A stretch of 64,000 nucleotides of DNA. Origin: Aquipseudomonas ullengensis (lineage in GTDB: Bacteria > Pseudomonadota > Gammaproteobacteria > Pseudomonadales > Pseudomonadaceae). The position numbers were made by a program, and so were the translations under genes. This document shows positions 33,355-42,225 of the stretch, in pieces (positions within the stretch are counted from its first letter, which is position 1; each line of letters begins with the position of its first letter). The notes under the pieces were generated by a model. That model did no database searches and was not told the DNA's origin. It was given only the letters and a program-made list of their open reading frames with translations. The DNA lies in assembly GCF_014174475.1 (NCBI RefSeq), contig NZ_JACJUD010000002.1:248001-312000 (forward strand). Reading direction: 5' to 3'.

Positions 33355-35163
33355 ATGACAACAAAAACAAGAAATGCCCGCTTCCAACGCCATGCCTTGG
33401 CTGCCGCCATCGCACTGGGCTGTGTCTCGCAAGCGCAGGCTGTCAATTTCAATATCGGGGAGATCGAAGGGCAGCTGGATTCGTCGCTGTCGATTGGTTC
33501 GAGCTGGTCCACCGCCTCGCCGGACAAGGACCTGATTGGTTCCGCCAACGGCGGCACCGGCTTCACCCAGACCGGTGATGACGGCCACCTGAACTTCAAG
33601 AAGGACAAGACCTTCTCGAAGATCTTCAAAGGCATCCACGACCTCGAACTGAAGTACGGCGACACCGGCATCTTCGTCCGTGGCAAGTACTGGTACGACT
33701 TCGAACTGAAGGACGAGAGCCGCGAGTTCAAGGACATCGACGACCACAACCGCAAGGAAGGCTCGCAGGCCTCCGGCGCGCAGATCCTCGACGCCTTCCT
33801 CTACCACAACTACAACATCGCCGAGATGCCGGGTAGCGCGCGTATCGGCAAGCAGGTCGTGAGCTGGGGTGAGAGTACCTTCATCGGTAACAGCATCAAC
33901 TCGATCAACCCGGTCGACGTCTCCGCGTTCCGCCGCCCAGGCGCGGAGATCAAGGAAGGCCTGATTCCGGTCAACATGTTCTACATGTCGCAGTCCATCA
34001 CCGACCAGCTCTCGGCAGAAGCCTTCTACCAGCTGGAATGGGACCAGACCGTACTGGACAACTGCGGCACCTTCTTCTCCAGCGCCGACGTAGCCGCCGA
34101 CGGTTGCGATGACAACTTCAATATTCTCGATGCGGCCACCGTTGCCAATCTGATGCCTTACCAGGGCCTCGCGTCGGCCCTGGGCGTGCAGATCGAGGAA
34201 GAAGGCCTGTTGGTACAGCGTGGCGGCGACCGTGATGCGCGGGACGATGGCCAGTGGGGTACCGCTCTGCGTTGGCTGGGCGACAGCACCGAATACGGTG
34301 CCTACTTCATGAACTACCACAGCCGTACGCCCAACGTGAGCTTCCAGAACGCCAGTGCGGCGGACATCACCACTGCCTTCACCCTGGCCGGTGGTGCACT
34401 GGCACAGCCGATCCTGCTGGGGCGCGGCAGTTACTTCCTGGAATACCCGGAAGATATCCGTCTGTACGGCCTGAGCTTCTCCACCACCCTGCCCACCGGC
34501 ACGGCCTGGAGCGGTGAAATCAGCTACCGTCCGAACATGCCGCTGAGCATCAACGGCACCGACATGACCGCCAAACTCGCCACCACCGTAGCCGGCGGCC
34601 TGGCCACTGGCGGTTTCGCTGGCGCCCTGGGGCAAGCCAATGCCATCAGCCACGGCTACCTCCGCAAGGAAGTGACCCAGGCGCAGACCACCTTCACCCA
34701 CTTCCTCGATCAGGTCATGGGCGCCGAGCGTCTGACCCTGGTGGGCGAGTTTGGCGTGACCTCCATCGGTGGTCTGGAAAGCCGTGACGAAGTGGCCTAC
34801 GGCCGCGACTCGATCTACGGCTCGCCGCACGGCAGCACTGCTGCCAACAATGCCTCGCGCGACGAGTACGGCACCCACGGCTTCTACACCAACACGTCCT
34901 GGGGCTACCGCGCCCGCGCCATCTGGGACTACAACGACGTGTTCGCCGGGGTCAACCTGAAGCCCAACGTCGCCTTCTCCCACGATGTCGACGGCTACGG
35001 CCCGGTGTTTAACGAAGGCTCCAAGGCAGCCAGTATCGGCGTGGATGCCGAGTACCTGAACACCTACACCGCGAGCTTGAGCTATACCAACTTCTTCGAC
35101 GGCGATTACAACACCCAGACCGACCGCGACTTCCTTGCCCTCAGCGTTGGCATGAACTTCTAA
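33355..35163 (+). CDS. DUF1302-family outer-membrane protein
   Basis: 602 residues with a signal peptide (ALAAAIALGCVSQAQA). The mature start VNFNIGEIEGQLDSSLSIGS and the alternating beta-strands, ending in a C-terminal Phe (FLALSVGMNF), are those of the DUF1302 family, predicted beta-barrels. DUF1302 and DUF1329 genes nearly always occur together and often near RND exporters or hydrophobic-compound catabolism genes. It is followed 27 bases later by the DUF1329 gene. Transport of a lipid-like or surfactant compound is a reasonable guess given the alkylsulfatase next door. Confidence 0.9.
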   Translation: MTTKTRNARFQRHALAAAIALGCVSQAQAVNFNIGEIEGQLDSSLSIGSSWSTASPDKDLIGSANGGTGFTQTGDDGHLNFKKDKTFSKIFKGIHDLELKYGDTGIFVRGKYWYDFELKDESREFKDIDDHNRKEGSQASGAQILDAFLYHNYNIAEMPGSARIGKQVVSWGESTFIGNSINSINPVDVSAFRRPGAEIKEGLIPVNMFYMSQSITDQLSAEAFYQLEWDQTVLDNCGTFFSSADVAADGCDDNFNILDAATVANLMPYQGLASALGVQIEEEGLLVQRGGDRDARDDGQWGTALRWLGDSTEYGAYFMNYHSRTPNVSFQNASAADITTAFTLAGGALAQPILLGRGSYFLEYPEDIRLYGLSFSTTLPTGTAWSGEISYRPNMPLSINGTDMTAKLATTVAGGLATGGFAGALGQANAISHGYLRKEVTQAQTTFTHFLDQVMGAERLTLVGEFGVTSIGGLESRDEVAYGRDSIYGSPHGSTAANNASRDEYGTHGFYTNTSWGYRARAIWDYNDVFAGVNLKPNVAFSHDVDGYGPVFNEGSKAASIGVDAEYLNTYTASLSYTNFFDGDYNTQTDRDFLALSVGMNF

Positions 35164-35190
35164 GCACAGAATAAGAACGAGGATACCTAG

Positions 35191-36564
35191 ATGATCGCTA
35201 GCAAAACCCTGATGCAGACCGGCGCCCTGGCGCTGAGTCTGCTGGCCACCAGCGTCATGGCCAAGGTCAGCCCGGAAGAAGCCGCCAAGCTGGGCACCAC
35301 CCTGACCCCGATCGGCGCGGAAAAAGCCGGCAATGCCGACGGCAGCATCCCGGAGTGGACCGGCGGCCTGCCGACCACCGCCGGCGCCGTGGACGGCAAA
35401 GGCTTCCTGGCCGACCCGTTCGCCAGCGAGAAGCCGCTGTTCACCATCACCGCGAGCAACGCCGAGCAGTACAAGGACAAGCTGTCCGAAGGTCAGCTGG
35501 CGATGTTCAAGCGCTACCCGGATACCTACAAGATCCCGGTATACCCGACCCACCGTACCGCAGCGCTGCCGGATGAAATCTACGCCGCGGCCAAGACCAG
35601 TGCGCTGAACACCGAAGGCCTGGACGGCGGCAACGGCCTGTCTGGTTTCTCCGACAGCCGCTACTACGCCTTCCCGATCCCCAAGAGCGGCGTCGAGGTG
35701 GTGTGGAACCACACCACCCGTTACCGCGGCGGTAACATCAAGCGCCTGATGACCCGCGTGCAACCGCAGGTCGGTGGCGACTTCAGCGTGGTGAACTTCG
35801 AGGACGAGGTGTCCTACCCGGGCAACCTGGCGGACCAGGACAAGGCCAAGGCGGCCAACATCCTGTTCTATTTCATCCAGCGCGTGACGGCCCCGTCGCG
35901 CCTGGCTGGTAACGTCCTGCTGGTCCACGAGACCATCGACCAGGTCAAGGAACCGCGCATGGCCTGGCTCTACAACGCCGGCCAGCGTCGCGTACGCCGT
36001 GCTCCACAGGTTGCCTACGACGGCCCGGCTACCGCCGCCGACGGTCTGGCCACCTCGGACAACTACGACATGTTCAACGGTGCACCGGATCGCTATGACT
36101 GGAAGCTGGTGGGCAAGAAGGAAATGTACATCCCGTACAACAGCTACAAGCTGGACTCGCCGAGCCTGAAGTACGGCGACATCCTCAAGGCTGGCCACAT
36201 CAACCAGGACCTGACCCGCTACGAGCTGCACCGCGTCTGGGAAGTGGTTGCCACGCTGAAAGCGGGCGAGCGCCACATCTACGCCACCCGTCACATGTAC
36301 TTCGACGAAGACACCTGGGAAGTAGCCCTGGCCGACCATTACGACGGTCGTGGCGCCCTGTGGCGTGTAGGCGAAGGCCACATCCAGAACTACTACCACA
36401 AGCAGGTTCCGGGCTACACCGCCGAAGCGCTGTATGACGTGATCGCCGGCCGCTACTCGGTCGTTGGTCTGAAAAACGAAGAGAAGCGCAGCTGGGAGTT
36501 CGGCTTCAAGGCCACCGCTTCGCAGTACACCCCGGCGGCCCTGCGTCAGGCTGGCGTGCGCTGA
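35191..36564 (+). CDS. DUF1329-family (LolB-like) envelope protein
   Basis: 457 residues with signal peptide (TGALALSLLATSVMA). Family features are KVSPEEAAKLGTTLTPIGAE, NADGSIPEWTGGL, a repeated GGRN-like YRGGNIKRL, and DEDTWEVALADHYDGRGALW. DUF1329 proteins have a LolB-like fold and are thought to carry a lipophilic ligand across the periplasm. It is co-transcribed with the DUF1302 gene; a clear terminator follows. Confidence 0.9.
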   Translation: MIASKTLMQTGALALSLLATSVMAKVSPEEAAKLGTTLTPIGAEKAGNADGSIPEWTGGLPTTAGAVDGKGFLADPFASEKPLFTITASNAEQYKDKLSEGQLAMFKRYPDTYKIPVYPTHRTAALPDEIYAAAKTSALNTEGLDGGNGLSGFSDSRYYAFPIPKSGVEVVWNHTTRYRGGNIKRLMTRVQPQVGGDFSVVNFEDEVSYPGNLADQDKAKAANILFYFIQRVTAPSRLAGNVLLVHETIDQVKEPRMAWLYNAGQRRVRRAPQVAYDGPATAADGLATSDNYDMFNGAPDRYDWKLVGKKEMYIPYNSYKLDSPSLKYGDILKAGHINQDLTRYELHRVWEVVATLKAGERHIYATRHMYFDEDTWEVALADHYDGRGALWRVGEGHIQNYYHKQVPGYTAEALYDVIAGRYSVVGLKNEEKRSWEFGFKATASQYTPAALRQAGVR

Positions 36565-36597
36565 TCCATCGATTCGATTACTACTCCGTGGTATTTG

Positions 36598-36623
36598 AGG
36601 CGGCCTTCGGGTCGCCTTTTTTT
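36598..36623 (+). terminator. Rho-independent terminator after the DUF1302-DUF1329 operon
   Basis: AGGCGGCC and GGTCGCCT form an 8-bp stem (one G-T pair) capped by TTCG and followed by six further T. Confidence 0.92.
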
Positions 36624-36697
36624 ATCCGGCGGGTTTGCCTAGCAACACTAAGCTCTGCAAGGATGAAGGCCTGCTGCGTCACACATCGAGTTTGTCC

Positions 36698-39223
36698 ATG
36701 GTTCCCCCTGCGTCTACCTCTCCACGTGCTGCTGATCTGCCCCGACTGCCTCCTGGCCATCTGCCCCGGCCGCGCCTGCGTGATGCCCTGTTGCAGGCCG
36801 ATTGTCGCCTGCGCCTGCTCTGTGCCCCGGCGGGCAGCGGCAAGAGCGTCGTGCTCACCGAGTGCGCGCTGCAGTGTCCGCCAGACACCCAGCGGGTCTA
36901 TCTGGCCCTGCGCGGCAAATCGCTGACGGTCGACAGCTTCCTGCAACGGCTGGCCAGTGCCTTGGGCGCTGCGGCCGATCTGACCAGCATCCAGCAGCAC
37001 CTGGATGATGTGCCGGGGACGCTGTGGCTGCTGCTCGACGACTACCCGCGCTTTCCGGACAGCGCGCTGGATACGCTGCTCAATGACCTGATCCTGTCTT
37101 CCCCGCGCCGGGTGCACTGGTGGATTGCCACCCGCCGTCGCCCCGCGCTGCAGTTGTCGCGTCTGCTGCTGGATGGCGAGCTGTTCGAGCTGGGCAGTAC
37201 CGAACTGGCCTGCACCGAGAGCGAGCTGTTCGAGTTGCTGCAGCGCAACCAGCTGGAGTGGTCGTGGCAGGCGATCCACGAACTGCGCAGCGATTCCCAG
37301 GGCTGGTTCGCCGGCATCCGCTTGCACCTGCTGCACCTCGTGCCGGACCAGCTCCCGGTGGCATTCGATCGGGCTGACCCGCGCCTGCTGGACTACCTGC
37401 GCCGCGAAGTGCTCGACGAGCTGCCCGATGACTGGCAGCAGGCGCTCTATACCCTGGCCCAGTTGCCACAATTCGATGCGGCGCTGTGCGAGCAACTGCT
37501 CGGCGTGGGCGAAGGCGCGAGCCTGCTGGAGCAACTCACGCTCTGCGGTTTGTTTATCGAGCCTGCCGACGACGGTCAGTTGTCGCGCGTGCAGTCGGCG
37601 CTGGCGCAACCGCTGGCTGCCCAGTTGCCCCCATCGATGGCCAAGTCCGTGTTTCGCAAGGCCTGCCAGTGGTACCTGAGCCAGGACAACGTGCGCCTGG
37701 CACTGGAGTGTGCGGTCAAGGCCGAGCAGAGCGACGTGGCGGCCAGCCTGATGCAGCGCTACACCGAAGATTCCCTGCTGCAGGGGCGTAGCCTCGCGCA
37801 ACTGTTGCTATGGCGTCGCGAGCTGCCGGCGGAGCTGCTCACCAGTACACCACGCCTGCTGATGCTCAACGCCTGGGCGCTGATGCTCAGCGGCCGGCTC
37901 GATGAAGCGCAGTACTACACCGACGAGCTGGCGCGTTTTCTGCCGCAACCCACGGCGGCCCGCCAGCGGGGCCTGATCGCCCAGTGGACAGCGCTGACCG
38001 CCAACCTGGCATTCCATCGCGGCGATGCCGAACAGGCCCGCTACCTGCTGGCCGAGGCGGTGGCTGAGTTGCCCGAGCGGTCCTGGAGCCAGCGCCTGTT
38101 CTGTTGCGGCATGCAGGTCGATCAGGCGATGACCGAAGGCCGCCTCGACGATGCCCAGGAACTCAACCGCATCGTTACCAAGCAGGCCCGCGAGCATGCC
38201 AGCCTGGCCTTGGAAAGCGTAATGGTGATGGGCCACGTCAAGCTGCTGGAAATCCGTGGCGAACTGTTGCGCGCGGAAACCCTGCTCAAGCGCCTGTACA
38301 GCGAACTGACCAGCGCCTGGGGCGCCGAGGCCAGCCCGATGCGTGGCCGTGTGCAATTGCGCCGCGCGGCCCTGCTGTTGCAACAGGGTCGCTACCAGGA
38401 GGCGGAGGCGGGCTTCCACTCGGGCCTGCAGGAGGCCCTGGCCTGCGACGATCCGGCGGCTTTCTGGGCCTACCTGGGACTGGCCGAGCTGGATGCCCTG
38501 CAGGGTGACCCGACCAGCGCCTTCATGCGTATCACCGATGCTGAGCGATTCATGCAGTACGACCACATCAGCGAGGCGCTCTACCAGGGCCTGCTGCTGC
38601 GTGCTAAGGCACGCCTGTGGCTGAGCCAGGGGCGCGCCGTGCAGGCCGAGAAGGCCTTGCTGGCGTTACCGCCGTATGCGCTGAACTTCTCGCCTTTCGG
38701 CGCACCGGATCTGCACCTGCGCCTCAACCTGTTGCTGCTGCAAGCGCGCCTGGCCAATGGTGCGGTGGAGGAGGCGGTCGCCGGGCTGGCGCAACTGCAC
38801 GCCAAGGTCCTGAGCGAAGGGCGTCGGCCGCTGGCCTGCGAGGTCGGTTTCGCTCTGGCCGAAGCCCTGTACGCCTGGAACAAACCGGCGCAGGCCAAGC
38901 AGGCCTTGCTCGATGCCCTGGCCCTGTCGCGGCAGATGGGCCTGGCCAGCGTTGAGCGTGCCTTCGCCCAGCGCAGTCCCGCGCTGATGCGCTGGGCGGG
39001 CGAGGCCAGCAGCAATGAAGGCGCTCCCGCCGCGTTGCTCAGCCGCCGCGAGCTGGATGTACTCAAGCTGATTGCTCAGGGCTACTCCAACCAGCAGATC
39101 GCCGAGAGCCTGTTCATCTCCCTGCACACGGTGAAAACCCACGCCCAGCGCATCAACTTCAAACTGGGCGTCGAGCGCCGCACCCAAGCCGTGGCCCGGG
39201 CCAAGGAGCTGGGCCTGGGTTGA
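36698..39223 (+). CDS. Large ATP-binding LuxR-family regulator (MalT-like)
   Basis: 841 residues from the ATG at 36698; an earlier TTG at 36635 is unlikely. Walker A is APAGSGKS (43-50) and a Walker B-like LWLLLDDYPRF follows near 110. The middle 450 residues are helical TPR-like repeats, and the C-terminal LuxR helix-turn-helix is LSRRELDVLKLIAQGYSNQQ, IAESLFISLHTVKTHAQRIN. This is a STAND regulator that oligomerises on an inducer. It follows the DUF1302-DUF1329 operon and precedes the AraC/GMC pair, so control of these genes is likely. Such LAL regulators are often beside DUF1302/DUF1329 genes in pseudomonads. Confidence 0.9.
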   Translation: MVPPASTSPRAADLPRLPPGHLPRPRLRDALLQADCRLRLLCAPAGSGKSVVLTECALQCPPDTQRVYLALRGKSLTVDSFLQRLASALGAAADLTSIQQHLDDVPGTLWLLLDDYPRFPDSALDTLLNDLILSSPRRVHWWIATRRRPALQLSRLLLDGELFELGSTELACTESELFELLQRNQLEWSWQAIHELRSDSQGWFAGIRLHLLHLVPDQLPVAFDRADPRLLDYLRREVLDELPDDWQQALYTLAQLPQFDAALCEQLLGVGEGASLLEQLTLCGLFIEPADDGQLSRVQSALAQPLAAQLPPSMAKSVFRKACQWYLSQDNVRLALECAVKAEQSDVAASLMQRYTEDSLLQGRSLAQLLLWRRELPAELLTSTPRLLMLNAWALMLSGRLDEAQYYTDELARFLPQPTAARQRGLIAQWTALTANLAFHRGDAEQARYLLAEAVAELPERSWSQRLFCCGMQVDQAMTEGRLDDAQELNRIVTKQAREHASLALESVMVMGHVKLLEIRGELLRAETLLKRLYSELTSAWGAEASPMRGRVQLRRAALLLQQGRYQEAEAGFHSGLQEALACDDPAAFWAYLGLAELDALQGDPTSAFMRITDAERFMQYDHISEALYQGLLLRAKARLWLSQGRAVQAEKALLALPPYALNFSPFGAPDLHLRLNLLLLQARLANGAVEEAVAGLAQLHAKVLSEGRRPLACEVGFALAEALYAWNKPAQAKQALLDALALSRQMGLASVERAFAQRSPALMRWAGEASSNEGAPAALLSRRELDVLKLIAQGYSNQQIAESLFISLHTVKTHAQRINFKLGVERRTQAVARAKELGLG

Positions 39224-39228
39224 ACGGG

Positions 39229-39250
39229 GTAGGGTGGATGCAACCCGCGT
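39229..39250. repeat. Fragment of the GTAGGGTGGA repeat family
   Basis: GTAGGGTGGATGCAACCCGC starts six bases after the LuxR stop. Only one arm is present. Confidence 0.35.
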
Positions 39251-39283
39251 TATGAGTGGGGCTGGCTGTGCCGGCAGTGCCGC

Positions 39284-40300
39284 TCACGCGTCCTGGGTGC
39301 CCAGCAACTGCCGCCGGCGCGCGCGCGGGGTCATCCCGTACCAGCGCTGGCAGGTGCGGTTGAACACGCTCTGTTCGCTGTAGCCGAGCAATCCCGCAAC
39401 CTGTGACATCGGCATGGCGCGCTCGGCCAGGTACTGCTCGGCGCGGTCACGGCGAATCGCCTCGAGCATCTCCTCGAAACGTCGCCCCTGGTCGGCCAGG
39501 CGTCGCTGCAGTACGCGCTGGTGCAGGCCGAGCTGCTCGGCGATCAGCGGCAGGCGGCAACGCTGGGTGGGCAACATGCGCAGGATCAGGCGCTCGACCT
39601 GCTGCACCAGATCGTCCGGCCCCTGGGCGCTGAACTGGCTGAGGTACTGCAGCAGGGTGTTGTGCATGTGCGGGTCCTGCTGCTCGATCGGCTGACTCAG
39701 TTGCTCGGCCTTGAGCACCAGCGCATTGCAGGCCTGCGCGGTGTAGGCCGCGGCCTTGAAGAAGCGCTTGTAGCGCGCCGGCGGTAACGGCGAGATGCCG
39801 CTGAGCAGCACCGCCTGGGCGGTGAAGTCGACCCCGCACAGCAGCTTCATGGTGTTGTGCCCCACGCCCATTGCCAGCTCGATCATCTGCCGCTGCTGGA
39901 GCAGGCCGGGCAGGCGGATGCCAATCACCAGGCGCGGTGCATGGGCTTCGCTGTTGTCCAGGTCGAGGTGCAGTCCCGGGCTGTGATAACCGATGAAACG
40001 CACGATTTCACTGAGTGCCTGGCCGACCGTGGCCGAGCTCTGGGCGATCAGCGCCACCGGGCCGAGGACGTGCAGGTCCTGGTAGTCGGCCATGCGCAGG
40101 CCGAAGTCCGGGCAATTCAGCTCCTGCGCCGCACACTCCAGCAGCCCGACCAGGGCGCGCAGCGGCACGCGTGCGTCTTCTTCCAGGAGCAGGGCGGGTT
40201 CGATGCCAAAGCGCTGCAGAAGGGCGTCGGGATTGCCGCCGAGCTGTTCGGTCAGCTCGCGGAAACCGTTCAGCGACGTGGTGCGGATCAGGGCGGTCAT
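39284..40300 (-). CDS. AraC-family regulator with arabinose_bd-type N-terminus
   Basis: 338 residues. The N-terminal domain (NPDALLQRFGIEPALLLEED, GLRMADYQDLHVLGPVALIA, YHSPGLHLDLDN) is the form seen in regulators such as OruR/ArgR-like and PhaD-like proteins; the C-terminal helix-turn-helix is QLGLHQRVLQRRLADQG and VAGLLGYSEQSVFNRTCQRW. It is divergent from the GMC oxidoreductase over 145 bases with a 9-bp palindrome, so it probably controls that gene. Confidence 0.93.
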   Translation of the reverse strand: MTALIRTTSLNGFRELTEQLGGNPDALLQRFGIEPALLLEEDARVPLRALVGLLECAAQELNCPDFGLRMADYQDLHVLGPVALIAQSSATVGQALSEIVRFIGYHSPGLHLDLDNSEAHAPRLVIGIRLPGLLQQRQMIELAMGVGHNTMKLLCGVDFTAQAVLLSGISPLPPARYKRFFKAAAYTAQACNALVLKAEQLSQPIEQQDPHMHNTLLQYLSQFSAQGPDDLVQQVERLILRMLPTQRCRLPLIAEQLGLHQRVLQRRLADQGRRFEEMLEAIRRDRAEQYLAERAMPMSQVAGLLGYSEQSVFNRTCQRWYGMTPRARRRQLLGTQDA

Positions 40301-40305
40301 AGTCG

Positions 40306-40340
40306 TTATTGATCAAAAATAAGTCGGTATAGATCAATAA
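40306..40340. promoter_or_regulatory. 9-bp inverted repeat between AraC and GMC genes
   Basis: TTATTGATC (40306-40314) and GATCAATAA (40332-40340) are exact inverse copies with 17 bases between. The site is adjacent to the AraC start in an AT-rich patch and fits an operator for the AraC protein. Confidence 0.55.
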
Positions 40341-40445
40341 ATTTGCACCACGCCAGCGAAGAATTCCAGTCCCCGGTGTGGCGTTCATTACGGCTTGATT
40401 GCGCGCTACGCACCTTTCCTTGCTGGGCAACCGAGAATCTCTTCG

Positions 40446-42029
40446 ATGGAATTCGACTACATCATCATCGGCGCCGGCTCTGCCGGCTGCGTGCTGGCCA
40501 ATCGCCTGAGCGCCAACCCGGCAAACCGTGTGTGCCTGCTGGAGTCCGGTCCGGAAGACCGCTCGCCGCTGATTCATGCCCCGGCCGGGGTGGCCGCGAT
40601 CCTGCCGACCCGTCACGTCAACTGGGCCTTCAATACCGTACCGCAGCCTGGCCTGGGTGGTCGCCTCGGTTACCAGCCGCGCGGCAAGACCCTGGGGGGT
40701 AGTAGCTCAATCAATGGCATGGTCTACATCCGTGGCCACCAGTCGGACTTTGACGAGTGGCAGGCGCTGGGCAACCCGGGCTGGTCGTTCGCCGATGTGC
40801 TGCCGTACTTTCGCAAGAGCGAGATGCACCACGCCGGCGAAGGGCAGTTCCACGGCGGCACGGGCGAGCTGTATGTCGGCAAGCTCGAGACGCACCCGGC
40901 GACCCAGGCTTTTGTCGAAGCCGCCCAGCTGGCCGGGCATCGCTTCAATCCCGACTTCAACGGTGGCGAGCAGGAAGGTGTCGGCCCCTACGATGTGACC
41001 ATTCGCGACGGCCGGCGCTGGAGCACCGCTACGGCCTTCCTCAAGCCGATTCGCAACGACCGCAGCAACCTGACCGTGATGACCGGCGCCCATGTCGAGC
41101 GCATCCTGCTGCAAGGCAAGCGGGCTACGGGCGTACAGGTCACGTTCAAGGGCCGCAGCCAGGCCTTGCGGGCGCGCCGGGAAGTGCTGCTCAGTGCCGG
41201 CGCATTTGGCAGCCCCCAGCTGCTGATGCTCTCGGGCATCGGCAGCGAGGCTGAACTGAAAGCCCAGGGCATTACCGTGCGGCACGAGTTGCCGGGTGTG
41301 GGGCAGAACCTGCAGGACCACCCGGATGTGGTGCTCTGCTACCGCAGCAGCGACACCTCGCTACTGGGCGTGTCGGCCCGGGGCAGCCTGAAGATGGGCA
41401 AGGCGCTGGCGGATTATGTGCGCCACAAGCGCGGCCCACTGGCGAGCAACTTTGCCGAAGGCGGCGCCTTCCTGAAGACCGATGCCAGCCTGGCGCGCCC
41501 GGATATTCAGCTGCATGCGGTGATCGGCATGGTCGACAACCACAATCGAACCCTGCACTGGGGGCATGGCTACAGCTGTCACGTTTGCGTGCTGCGGCCC
41601 AAGAGCATCGGCAGCGTGGGCCTGCAGTCGGCGGACCCGGCAGCGCCACCGCGTATCGACCCCAACTTCCTCGGCCACGACGATGATGTGCAAACCCTGC
41701 TCAAGGGTTACCGCATGACCCGCGAGATTCTCGAACAGGCGCCGATGAAGCCGCTCAGCCTCAAGGACATGTACAGCGAAGGCCTGCACAGCGACGAACA
41801 GTTGATCGACCTGCTGCGCAAGCGCACCGACTCGATCTATCACCCGATTGGCACCTGCAAGATGGGTAGCGACGAGATGGCGGTAGTCGACGGCCAGTTG
41901 CGCGTGCATGGCATCGAGGGGCTGCGCGTGGTCGATGCCTCCATCATGCCGACCCTGGTTGGCGGCAACACCAACGCGCCGACCATCATGATCGCCGAGC
42001 GCGCGGCGCAGTGGATTGCCTCGGCCTGA
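40446..42029 (+). CDS. GMC-family FAD oxidoreductase (choline/alcohol dehydrogenase type)
   Basis: 527 residues from the ATG at 40446. The FAD motif is [17 protein letters not shown] (GAGSAG 9-14), followed by [20 protein letters not shown] and the second GMC signature [12 protein letters not shown]; the catalytic His is in [10 protein letters not shown] and the C-terminus has [20 protein letters not shown]. It oxidises an alcohol to an aldehyde with FAD. Related enzymes include AlkJ and polyethylene-glycol dehydrogenases. Following an alkylsulfatase locus, a long-chain alcohol is a possible substrate, but this is inference. Confidence 0.92.
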   Translation: MEFDYIIIGAGSAGCVLANRLSANPANRVCLLESGPEDRSPLIHAPAGVAAILPTRHVNWAFNTVPQPGLGGRLGYQPRGKTLGGSSSINGMVYIRGHQSDFDEWQALGNPGWSFADVLPYFRKSEMHHAGEGQFHGGTGELYVGKLETHPATQAFVEAAQLAGHRFNPDFNGGEQEGVGPYDVTIRDGRRWSTATAFLKPIRNDRSNLTVMTGAHVERILLQGKRATGVQVTFKGRSQALRARREVLLSAGAFGSPQLLMLSGIGSEAELKAQGITVRHELPGVGQNLQDHPDVVLCYRSSDTSLLGVSARGSLKMGKALADYVRHKRGPLASNFAEGGAFLKTDASLARPDIQLHAVIGMVDNHNRTLHWGHGYSCHVCVLRPKSIGSVGLQSADPAAPPRIDPNFLGHDDDVQTLLKGYRMTREILEQAPMKPLSLKDMYSEGLHSDEQLIDLLRKRTDSIYHPIGTCKMGSDEMAVVDGQLRVHGIEGLRVVDASIMPTLVGGNTNAPTIMIAERAAQWIASA

Positions 42030-42150
42030 CGCACGGTTCATCCCGAACCGGCCCGGGCAGTGCAGTTGGACGATCTGCCTGGTCTGGCGGGTTGCTGAGT
42101 GCGTGAGGGCGTCTATCGATCTGTGACAGCGGGGTCAGGCCGCAACAGGA

Positions 42151-42181
42151 CAGCCCGCCACGCATTAGCGTGGGCGGGCTG
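42151..42181. terminator. Terminator hairpin between GMC gene and arylsulfatase gene
   Basis: CAGCCCGCCACGC pairs with GCGTGGGCGGGCTG with one bulged base around ATTA. It lies between converging genes; downstream on the plus strand is CTCTGTTTG, a weak T-tract. Confidence 0.6.
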
Positions 42182-42225
42182 CTCTGTTTGCCACTCGTTG
42201 CGAGTGGCCGTCGCCAGGTGTGAGG

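Noticed and set aside
33256..36399. Minus-strand open frame of 1047 codons
   Set aside because: It is an antisense shadow of the DUF1302 and DUF1329 genes, which have signal peptides, family motifs and a terminator; the antisense translation is low-complexity Val/Gly/Asp-rich.
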